In this document: positions 1 to 8,885 of the stretch, one piece after another
Numbering within the stretch: position 1 is the stretch's first letter
Layout: every line of letters starts with the position of its first letter
Assembly: GCA_030428905.1 (NCBI GenBank)
Contig: JAUIED010000015.1
Span: 1-48,220 of the forward strand
DNA length: 48,220 nt
Source of the DNA: Gammaproteobacteria bacterium
GTDB lineage: Bacteria; Pseudomonadota; Gammaproteobacteria; Pseudomonadales; Azotimanducaceae
Direction: 5' to 3'
Program-made: the position numbers and the translations under genes
Notes under the pieces: generated by a model
Databases searched by the model: none
What the model saw: the letters and a program-made list of their open reading frames with translations, nothing else
Told to the model about the DNA's origin: nothing

Positions 1-1561
1 TGTCGAGGGTGTTCTTGCCTTCCGCCAGCACCAGGGCCGCCATGCCCGCCCGGCCGTCGGCGCCGGGCACTTCCACGCCGTAGACGTTGGAGATGCGCAC
101 GTCCGGGTGCACGTTGAGGATCTCGCCCACTTCGTTGGTGGAGACGTTTTCCGACTTCCAGCGGAATGTGTCCCCCACCCGGTCGACGAACTGGTAGTGG
201 GTGAAGCCAAGGGAAAAGCCGACATCCACGGTGCGCAGCAGATCGCCTGTGTTGAACCAGCAGTCACCGTCTTCGAAGGCGCCGCGCAGCACTTTCTTCT
301 CGGTGGCCTCGCTCGAGGTGTAGCCCTCGAAACGCGCGTTTTCGTCCACCTGAATGAGGCCGAGCCCCGGGTTGCCTGGAGCGACCTCGATGCAGCGACC
401 GTTGGCGTCGCGCACGATTGCATCGTCGTGCACGTTGTACTCCACGAGCTTGACCGGAAACGTGGTGGTGCCGATCGTGCAGTCTTTGTTGAGGAAGTTC
501 AGGAACCCGGCGTTGCCTTCGCTGGCGCCGTACAGCTCGGCGATGCGCTTCATCCCGAAGCGCTTTTTGAAGTCCATCCAGATATCCGGGCGCAGACCGT
601 TGCCCATCATGGTGTGCAGCGGCGTATCTGCATCGCGGCCCACTTCCGGGGTGTGCATCAGATAGCGGCACAGCTCGCCGATGTAGATGAAGTGCGTGGC
701 GTTCTGCTCGCGCAGTTCCCCCGCGAAGCTGCTGGCGGAAAACTTGCGGCGCACGAAGGTGGAAGCGCCCGAGATGATGCCGGCGCCGATGCCCACCACC
801 AGGCCTGTGGCGTGATACAGCGGCAGGCAGTTGTACATCCGATGTTCCGGCTTCAGCCGCAGGCCGCCCCTGGCGGCGAGGGTGGCGGTGGTCAGGTAGC
901 GACGGTTGGACATCACCGCGGCTTTCGGCAGGCCGGTGGTGCCGGAGGTAAAGATGTACATCGCAGTGTCGCCGAGGATGCTCTCATGCTGCGCCTGCGG
1001 GTCGTCGGTCGACGCGCCTTGTGCCTCTTCGGTCAGATCGCGAGCCCAGTTCGGTGCGGCTTGCGTACCCTGATCGGCCACGAAGAAGTAGTCTCGCCCT
1101 TCCGCCAGGCCAAGCTCCGACTTTACCTCGTTGAGTGCAGCCACCCGCTCCTCACCGACGATGCACAGTTTCGACTCTGTAGTGGTAATACAGTGGGTCA
1201 GCGGACGGCCGGTGAGATTGGTGTTGATCAGCCCCGCCACCGCGCCAAGCTTGTTCAGGGCGATGATGGCGGCGAGAAACTCAATGCGGTTCTCCATGAA
1301 CAGACTCGCGGTATCGCCACGGCCCAGGCCATGTGCGGCGAAGGTGTGCGCGTAGCGGTTGGCGAGCGCGTTGAAGTCGCGCCAGTTGATGACGGTGCCT
1401 TCAAAGGAGTACGCGGGATGTTCCGGATGGTCGAGCGCGTTACGGGCCACCTCCGCCGCGATGCTGTGTTTCAGCTCCAGCGGTTTCGGCTCCAGCTCTT
1501 TTTTAAGCTTGAGCAGAAGCGGTACGTGGGCGAGTGTTCTAGCAACGTCTGCGATGGCCAT
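1..1561 (-). CDS. Long/very-long-chain acyl-CoA synthetase, FATP type (3' end outside window)
   Basis: It activates fatty acids (or bulky carboxylic acids) to CoA thioesters through an acyl-AMP intermediate, probably at the inner membrane. The reverse strand is open from an ATG at 1559-1561 to the window edge, giving about 520 residues. It carries the AMP-binding motif YIFTSGTTGLPKAA near residue 201, and later ELYGASEGN and the FATP-like motif VDRVGDTFRWKSENV. FATP/FadD6-type enzymes usually have about 600 residues, so roughly 80 C-terminal residues lie outside. The gene is divergent from the MBL hydrolase at 1664. Family assignment is firm; the substrate is not visible. Acyl-CoA dehydrogenases, a crotonase and a thioesterase elsewhere in the window fit a lipid-degrading host. 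Confidence 0.9.
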   Translation of the reverse strand, partial: MAIADVARTLAHVPLLLKLKKELEPKPLELKHSIAAEVARNALDHPEHPAYSFEGTVINWRDFNALANRYAHTFAAHGLGRGDTASLFMENRIEFLAAIIALNKLGAVAGLINTNLTGRPLTHCITTTESKLCIVGEERVAALNEVKSELGLAEGRDYFFVADQGTQAAPNWARDLTEEAQGASTDDPQAQHESILGDTAMYIFTSGTTGLPKAAVMSNRRYLTTATLAARGGLRLKPEHRMYNCLPLYHATGLVVGIGAGIISGASTFVRRKFSASSFAGELREQNATHFIYIGELCRYLMHTPEVGRDADTPLHTMMGNGLRPDIWMDFKKRFGMKRIAELYGASEGNAGFLNFLNKDCTIGTTTFPVKLVEYNVHDDAIVRDANGRCIEVAPGNPGLGLIQVDENARFEGYTSSEATEKKVLRGAFEDGDCWFNTGDLLRTVDVGFSLGFTHYQFVDRVGDTFRWKSENVSTNEVGEILNVHPDVRISNVYGVEVPGADGRAGMAALVLAEGKNTLD

Positions 1562-1663
1562 CTCAAGTCTCTCTGCGTGTCCCCAGCCCCGGACGATACC
1601 CAGCCGCATTGACCTTGCGCAACCGGCGCTCGATCATGTGGCCAAAAGACTAGGGGAGTGACG

Positions 1664-2521
1664 ATGCAGACCTGGCAGATCGGAGACGTGAAGATCACCC
1701 GCGTGGTGGAGCTCGAAGCCACCGGCGGCAGCAAGTTCATCCTGCCGGACGCCACCCGGGAAGCGTGCCAGGAGCTGTCCTGGATGTACCCGAACTTCAT
1801 GGATGAGGCGGGCAATCTGAAGATGAGCGTGCACGCGCTGGTGGTGCAGACGCCCGACCGCTGCATCGTCGTCGATACCTGCATCGGTAACGACAAGGAG
1901 CGCAACGTGCCCACCTGGAACATGCTGCAGACCACGTTTCTCGCGGATCTGGAGGCGGCCGGGTTTGATCGGCTGAAAGTGGACACCGTCATGTGCACCC
2001 ATCTGCACGTGGATCATGTGGGCTGGAACACCATGCTGGTGGATGGCGCCTGGGTGCCCACATTCCCCAATGCCCGTTACCTGGTTGCGGAGGAAGAATG
2101 GCGGTACTGGGACGCGAACGAGGAGGAGGGCTACGGGCCGATTCTCGACGACTCTGTGCGTCCCATCGTCGAAGCCGGTTTGATGGATTTCGTCGGCATG
2201 ACCCACCAGGTGTGCGACGAGGTGCGGCTGGAACCCACGCCTGGCCACACGCCAGGCCACGTGAGCGTGCACATTACTTCTCAGGGCGCAGAAGCGCTCA
2301 TCACGGGTGACTGTATCCACCACCCCTGCCAGATGAGCCGCACCGACTGGTGTTCCAGTGCCGACTACGATCAGGCACAAGGTGAGGCCACGCGAAACGC
2401 GCTGCTGCAACGCTACGTCGACTCCGACGTGCTCGTGATCGGCACGCACTTCGCGACACCCACCGCCGGGCACGTCAAGGTTCGGGGCGAGGGCGGTTAC
2501 TGGTTCGATGTAGGCGCCTGA
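1664..2521 (+). CDS. MBL-fold metallo-hydrolase (lactonase/esterase-like)
   Basis: A metallo-beta-lactamase fold hydrolase of 285 residues without a signal peptide. The zinc motif HxHxDH is at residues 113-118 (HLHVDHVGWN), followed by GHTPGHVSVH, GDCIHHP and GTHFATPTAGH. The HVGWN variant is typical of the branch with methyl-parathion-hydrolase-like and AHL-lactonase-like enzymes, so a lactone or ester substrate is plausible. I chose the ATG at 1664 because AGGGGAG at 1652-1658 lies at proper spacing; a GTG at 1658 would overlap that site. It is followed 4 bp later by eda, so it may open a sugar-acid lactone in the same operon. That role is inferred from context. Confidence 0.8.
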   Translation: MQTWQIGDVKITRVVELEATGGSKFILPDATREACQELSWMYPNFMDEAGNLKMSVHALVVQTPDRCIVVDTCIGNDKERNVPTWNMLQTTFLADLEAAGFDRLKVDTVMCTHLHVDHVGWNTMLVDGAWVPTFPNARYLVAEEEWRYWDANEEEGYGPILDDSVRPIVEAGLMDFVGMTHQVCDEVRLEPTPGHTPGHVSVHITSQGAEALITGDCIHHPCQMSRTDWCSSADYDQAQGEATRNALLQRYVDSDVLVIGTHFATPTAGHVKVRGEGGYWFDVGA

Positions 2522-2525
2522 GCCG

Positions 2526-3140
2526 ATGGACGCAAGCGACCTGCTTGCCGGCGTGCGCCTGCTGCCGGTGGTGACGGTGGATGGCGCGGAGCTTGGCGCG
2601 CGCCTCGGTCTGTGTCTGCAGGATGCGGGCTTCAATGCCGTGGAGGTGACGCTGCGCACCGAGCATGCGCTGGATGCCCTTGCCGCCATGGTGCAGGCAT
2701 GCCCCAACCTGCTTGTGGGTGCCGGCAGCGTGCGCAGGACGGAACAGTTTGAGGCGGTGCGCAGTGCCGGAGCGGCCTTTGCTGTGAGCCCCGGTGCCAC
2801 CGAAGCGCTGCTCGATGCCGCCAGCCTGCCGTACATTCCGGGTGCCGCCACCGCCTCAGAATGTCTGCGTCTGCTGGAGCGCGGCTATCGGTTGCAGAAG
2901 TTCTTTCCGGCGGAAGCGAACGGTGGCATCGCCGCGCTGCGCGCACTCGCAGCACCCCTGCCCGAGGTGCGTTTCTGTCCTACCGGCGGTGTCGATCAGC
3001 ACAACGCCGCCGACTATCTGGCGCTCGGCTCGGTGGCTTGCGTGGGCGGTTCCTGGTTTGTGCCGACGGATCTGATCGCTGCCGGTCGGTTCGATGAGAT
3101 CGCTCTGCACGCGCAGGCAGCGCGCATGGTGGCGGGCTGA
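2526..3140 (+). CDS. eda: 2-dehydro-3-deoxy-6-phosphogluconate (KDPG) aldolase
   Basis: A cytoplasmic class I aldolase that splits KDPG to pyruvate and glyceraldehyde 3-phosphate. The 204-residue protein has the normal family length. The Schiff-base lysine is K125 in LQKFFPAE, the catalytic glutamate is E40 in AVEVTLRT, and the phosphate-binding FCPTGGV and CVGGSW motifs are present. It starts 4 bp after the MBL hydrolase and is followed 3 bp later by kdgK, the usual pairing that completes hexuronate degradation started by the uxu/uxa genes at 12276-16203. Confidence 0.93.
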   Translation: MDASDLLAGVRLLPVVTVDGAELGARLGLCLQDAGFNAVEVTLRTEHALDALAAMVQACPNLLVGAGSVRRTEQFEAVRSAGAAFAVSPGATEALLDAASLPYIPGAATASECLRLLERGYRLQKFFPAEANGGIAALRALAAPLPEVRFCPTGGVDQHNAADYLALGSVACVGGSWFVPTDLIAAGRFDEIALHAQAARMVAG

Positions 3141-3143
3141 GCG

Positions 3144-4031
3144 GTGCGCCTGGCCGCCATCGGCGAGTGCATGCTGGAGATGCGTGCGGATGCGAGCGGC
3201 AGCTTTCGCCTGTCCTACGGCGGTGATGTGTTCAACACTGCGGTCTATGCGCGGTATCTCGGCATGGACGTGTCGTTCGTTTCAGCGCTGGGCGATGACT
3301 ATTACAGCGATTGGCTGCGCGAACGTTGGCAATCCCACGACCTCGATTGTTCGTGCCTTCGCGTGTTACCGGGTGCAGCACCGGCGTTGTACATCATTCG
3401 CAATGACGCAGCAGGGGAGCGCACGTTTCATTACTGGCGCGACGCGTCGCCGTTTCGCCGGCTGCTGGATGACAGCGGGTATTGCGCGACGTTGGAGGCG
3501 TTTCTGGCGGACCACGAAGCGGTGTATTGGTCGGGGATCACCCTGGCACTGCTGCCCGAAGACAGGCGACGCTGGTTGCTTGACCTGTTGGCGGCCCTGC
3601 GCGCGCGGGGTCTTCGGGTTGCCTTCGACTCGAACTATCGGCCCAGGTTGTGGCAGAGCGTGGACGAAGCACGCCGCTGGCTGGAGGCGGCGTGGGCGGT
3701 TGCGGACATTGCCTTGCCAAGCGGGGATGATGAACGCCTGCTGCACGGGGATGACGACGTGACCAGTAGATTGCAGGCGCTCGGCGCGCCCGAAGTGGTG
3801 CTCAAACTCGGTTCGGCGGGGTGTGTGGTGGACCATGTTTCCTACGCCCTGCAGACACCGGTGAAGGTGGTGGATGCCACGGCTGCCGGGGATTCTTTCA
3901 ATGCCGCCTATCTGGCGGCGCGTTGGCGCGGCAGTGCGCAACCGGAGGCGGTTGCTGCAGCGCAGCGGCTCTCAGCGATCGTGGTGCAGCATCCTGGCGC
4001 GCTCGTTGACCGGGCCCTCGTCGTACCTTAA
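3144..4031 (+). CDS. kdgK: 2-keto-3-deoxygluconate (KDG) kinase, PfkB family
   Basis: It phosphorylates KDG to KDPG, the substrate of the preceding aldolase. The 295-residue protein has the PfkB ribokinase fold, with an N-terminal GECMLEM followed by the substrate loop SYGGDVFNTA, and the C-terminal ATP/anion-hole motif DATAAGDSFN with catalytic D250. It starts at GTG 3144, 3 bp after the eda stop; an upstream extension would run into eda. Its last codons overlap the promoter and operator of the next transcription unit (4006-4055), so those elements are partly embedded in this gene. Confidence 0.9.
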   Translation: MRLAAIGECMLEMRADASGSFRLSYGGDVFNTAVYARYLGMDVSFVSALGDDYYSDWLRERWQSHDLDCSCLRVLPGAAPALYIIRNDAAGERTFHYWRDASPFRRLLDDSGYCATLEAFLADHEAVYWSGITLALLPEDRRRWLLDLLAALRARGLRVAFDSNYRPRLWQSVDEARRWLEAAWAVADIALPSGDDERLLHGDDDVTSRLQALGAPEVVLKLGSAGCVVDHVSYALQTPVKVVDATAAGDSFNAAYLAARWRGSAQPEAVAAAQRLSAIVVQHPGALVDRALVVP

Positions 4032-4034
4032 ATT
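4006..4034 (+). promoter_or_regulatory. Predicted sigma-70 promoter for the 4086-11953 operon
   Basis: TTGACC at 4006-4011 and TAAATT at 4029-4034 are separated by exactly 17 bp. They match the -35 consensus at 5 of 6 and the -10 consensus at 4 of 6 positions. The promoter lies in the 3' end of kdgK and its -10 box overlaps the operator palindrome at 4031, an arrangement suited to repression. Predicted by eye only. Confidence 0.5.
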
Positions 4035-4055
4035 GGTCATACCAGTTGGCCAATT
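4031..4055. promoter_or_regulatory. FadR/UxuR-type operator with a third half-site
   Basis: AATTGGTCATACCAGTT at 4031-4047 is an imperfect palindrome with TGGT and ACCA half-sites 3 bp apart, as for FadR-subfamily GntR regulators. E. coli UxuR/ExuR recognise related AATTGGT and ACCAATT halves. An extra half-site, GGCCAATT (4048-4055), follows and pairs with the first AATTGG. A closely related site is at the uxuA promoter (16238-16254). The likely ligand-responsive regulator is the GntR protein at 11243; this is inferred from proximity and the shared motif. Confidence 0.65.
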
Positions 4056-4085
4056 TCTGGCGGGTGGAGTGGGGAGAGACAGCAG

Positions 4086-5000
4086 ATGGCAGCAACGAGA
4101 AGGCAACTCATCAGGGCGCTCGGCGCGCTCACGGCGGCGGCGCCGCTGGCGGCGTGCGTGAACCCACCCGCGCCCCGCCGGCTGGACCGCTTCGGGTTGC
4201 AGCTCTCCACACTGACGCCGCTGCTGCTGGCGGACTTCCCGGGCACGCTGCGCGCTGTGGCGGCGATCGGCTACCGGCAGGTGGAGTTTTCGGCGATGGG
4301 ATTTCTTGGCCGGGAGGTAGCGGAGGTGCAAGCGCTTCTGCAGGAAACGGCGTTGGAGGCGCCCGTGGGACGGATATCCCCGGTGCTGCCGCCAGAGTTC
4401 TTCACCCTGGACCGCCCGGCGCAGATGCGATTGTTCGGCGAGCGAAGCGGCCCTGCGTATCTGCTCGACAACGTGCGGGCGGGCATCGCGTCGGCCAGGC
4501 GCCTCGGTCAGCGGGATCTGGTGCTGCCGGCAATGATGCCGGATCAGTTCGCAACACTTTCCGATGTCGATCGAAATATCGCTCTCATGCGCCAGGCCGG
4601 TGAGATCTGCGCGGCGGAAGGGTTGCGCTTCGGCTATCACAATCACGACTGGGAGCTGAAACCCATCGACGGTGTGGTGCCCTGGGAGCGCATGATCGAG
4701 GAGACCGATCCTGCGCAGGTGACGTTCCAGCTCGATGCCTACTGGGTCGTGAAAGGTGGCGGGGATCTGCAGGGCTATCTGCAGCGATATCCCGGCCGCT
4801 TCTCCAGCTGTCACATGAAAGACATCGATGAAGGGGGTGACTTTGCCGACGTGGGCGACGGCACCATCGACTTCCCGGCGTTCACCCGCGCAGCTATTGC
4901 CGCCGGCGCGCAGCACTTCTTCGTAGAGCGTGATCGGCCGCCGCAACCGATGCAATCCGCCCGGCGTTCGTATGCCTATCTGTCGCAGATGACGTTCTGA
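4086..5000 (+). CDS. Exported sugar phosphate isomerase/epimerase-like TIM-barrel lipoprotein
   Basis: A 304-residue AP-endonuclease-2/xylose-isomerase-like TIM barrel. The N-terminus has a twin-arginine start (TRRQLIRAL), a hydrophobic stretch and a lipobox LAAC, so it is predicted to be a Tat-exported lipoprotein. Metal-site candidates include YRQVEFS, FGYHNHDWEL, FQLDAYW, SSCHMKDID and FVERDRP. Members of this family with sugar dehydrogenases are known to act on sugars or 3-keto-glycosides. A GGAGAG-like ribosome site precedes the ATG. It is the first gene after the operator at 4031 and overlaps the next start by one base (TGATG). The exact reaction is unknown. Confidence 0.8.
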   Translation: MAATRRQLIRALGALTAAAPLAACVNPPAPRRLDRFGLQLSTLTPLLLADFPGTLRAVAAIGYRQVEFSAMGFLGREVAEVQALLQETALEAPVGRISPVLPPEFFTLDRPAQMRLFGERSGPAYLLDNVRAGIASARRLGQRDLVLPAMMPDQFATLSDVDRNIALMRQAGEICAAEGLRFGYHNHDWELKPIDGVVPWERMIEETDPAQVTFQLDAYWVVKGGGDLQGYLQRYPGRFSSCHMKDIDEGGDFADVGDGTIDFPAFTRAAIAAGAQHFFVERDRPPQPMQSARRSYAYLSQMTF

Positions 5001-7744
5001 TGCGCCGCCTGGCACTGGTTCCGTTGTGTCTTGCTGCTGTCGCTGTTTTTGCGCAGGAGGAGGCGCCGTTGTACTTGCGCATCGACACCCCGCCCGCACC
5101 GGTGCTCGACCCTGGGGCCGCGCTCGAGACCTTTCGCCTGGTGCCCGGCTACCGCATTGAGGCGGTGGCGCACGAACCGCTGGTTGAGGATCCGGTGGCG
5201 CTCACCTGGGATGCGGCGGGGCGGATGTATGTCGCCGAGATGCGTGGCTTCATGCAGGACACCTACGGTACGGATGAGGACGCGCCCATCGGTTCCGTGG
5301 TGCGCCTCAGCGATACGGATGGCGACGGCCGCATGGACCGTCGCGAAGTACTGCTCGACGGTCTCGTGCTGCCGCGGGCGGTTGCCATCGTCAATGAGGG
5401 GATGCTCGTCGGCGAGCCGCCGAACCTGTGGCTGTGCCCGTCGGCAAGCGGCCTGGCTGCTGACATCGATTGCGCTCACAAACAGCGGCTCGGCAGCTAC
5501 GGAGATCAACCGGGGTCTGTGGAGCATGCCGAGAACGGGCTGCTGGCGGGCCTCGACAACTGGCTCTACAGCGCCAAGTCCGCGCGCCGCCTGAAAATCA
5601 GCGAAGGCGTTTTGACAGAGGAGCCAACGCTGTTTCGCGGCCAGTGGGGCATCGCTCAGGACGATGCGGGACGCTTGTTTTACAACACCAATTCGAACCT
5701 GCTGTCAGGCGACTATTACGACGCGCAGAACGTCGTGCGCGCCGGTGCTGGCCGAGCGCCGGGATTGAACGCGCGCATCAGCGCTGATGATGCGATGTAC
5801 GCAGTGCGCGTGAACACAGGCGTCAACCGTGCCTATTTGCCGGGGGTGCTGCGCGAAGACGGCCGTCTGGATCAGCCGACATCGGCCAGCGGTATGGATG
5901 TCCAAGGCGACATCGCCTTCGTTGCCGAGCCCGCCGCCAATGCGGTGGCGCACCTCGAACTTTCGGAAGACGGGCTGGCAGTGACGGCACGTCACGTGCG
6001 CTATCCGGACGAGACCTGGGGGCAGCGGGAGTTTCTTGCCTCCACCGATGAACGGTTTCGACCCGTCAATGTCTACTTCGGCCCGGACGGCGCGCTGTAC
6101 GTGGTGGATATGTATCGCGGCGTCATTCAGGACCACGTGTTCATCACCGAGCAGCTTCGGGAACAGGCCAAGGCGCGCGGTCTGGATCGGCCGCCGGGGC
6201 TTGGCCGCATCTGGCGGGTGAGCAGAGTGGAGGAGTCGTTCCAACCTGCAAGTCTCGAAGACGCCGACGTGCAGGAGTTGCTCGACCGCCTGGCTTCGGA
6301 AATCGCCTGGCAACGGCGCACGGCTCAGCGACTCCTGCTGGTGCGGACGGAGGACGGCATCGAGCGACGATTGCGTGCACTGGTGCGTGCCGCGGAAATG
6401 CCCCAGTCGGTGCATGCCTTGTGGGCGCTGGCTGGCCGCGACACGCTCGACCGCCGCACCGCGCTTGCTGCGGTGCGAAGCGCATCGTTGCCGCTGGCGC
6501 GTCAGGCGCTGATCGCCGGTGCGCCGCTATTCAATCGGCGCGACGTGGCGGCACTTGCGGAACTACACTCTGAAGACACGCGGTTTCAGATGGAACTGAT
6601 TGCCGTACTCGCGCCGCACAACGCGCACGCTGCGGTGCGGCGTCTGGCGCAAAACACGCTGCTCGAGCACTGGCAGGATGATGCCCGTCGCACCGCGCTG
6701 GTGGCAGCCATGCGCGGTCAGGAGCAGGCATTCCTCGCGGAGCTTTCCGGCCGTTGGAGCGCCGAGCAGGAAGCCGCGAGCCAGCTTGTGCGCACGCTTG
6801 TGCACCAGCATGTGCGAAACACCAGCGACGGCGCGTTGGCTGCAGGCCTGCTGAATCTGGCGGCGACGCAACCGGTATGGATGCAGCGCGCTATGTTCGA
6901 GGGCGCGGCAGAAGTGACGCGCGCCGAGGGGTTTGAACGCATCGTACTGCAGGAGGCGCATACGCTTTTCACAACGCCACCGGCAGATGAGACCTTGTGG
7001 CCGGCGCTGGCGCGCGCCCGCAAGGCATTCACGTGGCCGGGCGACACTCTGGCCGCCGATGCGGTGCCGTTGTCGCCCGCACAACGCGCGCGCATGGAGG
7101 ACGGTCGCCGCTACTACACCGCTCGTTGCGCTACTTGTCACGGCGCCGACGGCGAGGGTATCGGCGCGCTTGCACCGCCGCTGGTGAACTCCCCGTGGGT
7201 GACCGAAGCGCCGGAGCGCCTGGCGCGGATCGTGCTGCACGGGTTGCAGGGGCCCATCGAGGTTCTCGGCCAGACCTGGAACGGGGTGATGCCGGGCCAT
7301 GCGTTGATGCCGGAGTTTGACGATCAGGTGGCCAGCGGCCTGCTGACCTACCTGAACCGCGCCTGGGGGCACTCCGGGCGGGCAATCGACCCGCCCTTCA
7401 TGGCTGCCCTGCGTCAGATGACGCATGGCCGTGCGTTGCCCTGGACCGCTGATGAGTTGATGGCGGTTCCCGTAAACACGCACTTTACCGCCTACTCCGG
7501 ACGCTACGGCGGCGGACCCTTCGAGCTGACATTCGTCTACGACGGCCAGAGCGCGCTGGAGATCCGCACCGGCCTGTTTTCCGGCCCGCTGGAGGCACGT
7601 GCCCCCGACCGCTTCTACTTCGCGCCGCGCGGCATGCATTTCGACTTCGTGCGGGATGACGTTGGCGGTGTGCAGGGCGTGACCATCCGATCGGGAGATG
7701 ATGTAGGCAACACGCTGCCGCGCATCGGCGACGCTGATGGCTGA
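5000..7744 (+). CDS. Exported membrane-bound-dehydrogenase-type beta-propeller fused to cytochrome c
   Basis: A 914-residue protein with a Sec signal peptide ending near AVFA. Residues about 30-400 form a PQQ-dehydrogenase-like beta-propeller (WDAAGRMYVAEMRG, FGPDGALYVVDMYRG), and about 420-670 are helical and HEAT-like. A mono-heme cytochrome c domain has CATCH at residues 710-714 and a likely axial Met at 764 (NGVMPGH). A beta-rich tail of about 110 residues ends it. This architecture is best known from Planctomycetes/Verrucomicrobia putative membrane-bound dehydrogenases. I infer oxidation of a sugar or glycoside in the periplasm with electrons passed to the heme. The stop overlaps the next gene by 8 bp. 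The substrate is unknown. Confidence 0.8.
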   Translation: MRRLALVPLCLAAVAVFAQEEAPLYLRIDTPPAPVLDPGAALETFRLVPGYRIEAVAHEPLVEDPVALTWDAAGRMYVAEMRGFMQDTYGTDEDAPIGSVVRLSDTDGDGRMDRREVLLDGLVLPRAVAIVNEGMLVGEPPNLWLCPSASGLAADIDCAHKQRLGSYGDQPGSVEHAENGLLAGLDNWLYSAKSARRLKISEGVLTEEPTLFRGQWGIAQDDAGRLFYNTNSNLLSGDYYDAQNVVRAGAGRAPGLNARISADDAMYAVRVNTGVNRAYLPGVLREDGRLDQPTSASGMDVQGDIAFVAEPAANAVAHLELSEDGLAVTARHVRYPDETWGQREFLASTDERFRPVNVYFGPDGALYVVDMYRGVIQDHVFITEQLREQAKARGLDRPPGLGRIWRVSRVEESFQPASLEDADVQELLDRLASEIAWQRRTAQRLLLVRTEDGIERRLRALVRAAEMPQSVHALWALAGRDTLDRRTALAAVRSASLPLARQALIAGAPLFNRRDVAALAELHSEDTRFQMELIAVLAPHNAHAAVRRLAQNTLLEHWQDDARRTALVAAMRGQEQAFLAELSGRWSAEQEAASQLVRTLVHQHVRNTSDGALAAGLLNLAATQPVWMQRAMFEGAAEVTRAEGFERIVLQEAHTLFTTPPADETLWPALARARKAFTWPGDTLAADAVPLSPAQRARMEDGRRYYTARCATCHGADGEGIGALAPPLVNSPWVTEAPERLARIVLHGLQGPIEVLGQTWNGVMPGHALMPEFDDQVASGLLTYLNRAWGHSGRAIDPPFMAALRQMTHGRALPWTADELMAVPVNTHFTAYSGRYGGGPFELTFVYDGQSALEIRTGLFSGPLEARAPDRFYFAPRGMHFDFVRDDVGGVQGVTIRSGDDVGNTLPRIGDADG

Positions 7745-8885
7745 CGTCTGCTTCGGTATCGTTGGTCTCGGCAACATCGGCGCCAAGCACGTGCGTAACC
7801 TTGTGGAAGGGCTGGTGCCCGGGGCGCGTCTTGCTGCCGTGGCCGCCCGTCGCGGTCTGCCTGATGAGCTGTCCTTGCCGACGGATGTCCGTGTGCACGA
7901 ATCCGCCGAGGCACTCGCTGCTGATGCTGGTGTGGACGCCGTGCTCGTCGCCACGCCGACATTTGAGCATCTCCCCCAGGGTCTCTCGGTGCTCGGCGCC
8001 GGCAAGCACCTGCTGATGGAGAAACCGCTGGCGCTATGTACTGCAGATGCGAAAGCTCTGCTCTCGGCGGCCGGCGAACGCGTGTTCGGCGTGGTGCTCA
8101 ACCAACGCCTGGACCCGGCCTACGCAATGATCCGCGCGCTCGTGCAGGCTGGTCGGCTCGGCCGTCTGCAGCGTGTGAGCTGGACCATGACGCAGTGGTA
8201 CCGGCCGGATGTGTACTTCCGTGTGAGTTCCTGGCGCGGCACCTGGCGGGGCGAAGGCGGCGGCCTGCTGCTCAACCAGTGCATTCATAACCTGGACGTG
8301 CTGCAGTGGATTGCGGGCATGCCGGCGTCGATTCACGCGCAAGCGGACTTCGGACGTCATCACCACATCGAGGTGGAAGATGAGGTCAGCGCCTGGATGA
8401 CGTGGCGGGACGGTGCCACCGGCGTGATCCAGGCATCCACCGGCGAGGCGCCGGGTATCAATCAGCTCGATCTGGTGGGCGACCGCGGTACGCTGCGTTA
8501 CGACGGCAAGCGTATATGGCTGGCGACGAGCGATGACAGCGTCACTGATCACTGTCGAAACACGCGGGAGCTCTTTGGCATGCCCGATTTCGAACAGCAG
8601 GTGCTCGACGGCTTTGCGCCGGTTAACCAGCACGCGCTGTTGCTCGAGGATTTTGCCGCCGCGGTGCGGGGAGACGCGCCGCTGAGCTTTCCGGCAGCGG
8701 AGGGGCTCGGCTCGCTGATGCTGGCCAACGCCATGCTGTTGTCGGCGTGGCGTGGAGAGACGGTAACCCTGCCGCTGGATGACGATGCGTATGCGGCGCA
8801 ACTGGCGGAGAAAATCGCCGCCTCGCAGCTGCGCCACCCGGAAAATCTGGAGGTACATATCGACATCGAGCAATCGTTCCGCTGA
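7737..8885 (+). CDS. Gfo/Idh/MocA family oxidoreductase (first copy)
   Basis: A cytoplasmic NAD(P)-dependent sugar or inositol dehydrogenase family member of 382 residues. The Rossmann motif is at the start (GIVGLGNIGAKH), the EKP motif is LLMEKPLA, and the active-site histidine candidate lies in LLNQCIHNLD, followed by the usual C-terminal beta-sheet domain. It overlaps the upstream heme dehydrogenase by 8 bp and the transporter start by one base, so the genes are likely co-translated. It may reduce or oxidise the sugar product delivered by the transporter; the substrate is not deducible. Confidence 0.88.
   Translation: MADVCFGIVGLGNIGAKHVRNLVEGLVPGARLAAVAARRGLPDELSLPTDVRVHESAEALAADAGVDAVLVATPTFEHLPQGLSVLGAGKHLLMEKPLALCTADAKALLSAAGERVFGVVLNQRLDPAYAMIRALVQAGRLGRLQRVSWTMTQWYRPDVYFRVSSWRGTWRGEGGGLLLNQCIHNLDVLQWIAGMPASIHAQADFGRHHHIEVEDEVSAWMTWRDGATGVIQASTGEAPGINQLDLVGDRGTLRYDGKRIWLATSDDSVTDHCRNTRELFGMPDFEQQVLDGFAPVNQHALLLEDFAAAVRGDAPLSFPAAEGLGSLMLANAMLLSAWRGETVTLPLDDDAYAAQLAEKIAASQLRHPENLEVHIDIEQSFR

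Noticed and set aside
6563-8101. Long minus-strand frame of about 500 codons
   Set aside because: Antisense to the heme dehydrogenase and the first Gfo/Idh/MocA gene, both with clear motifs.
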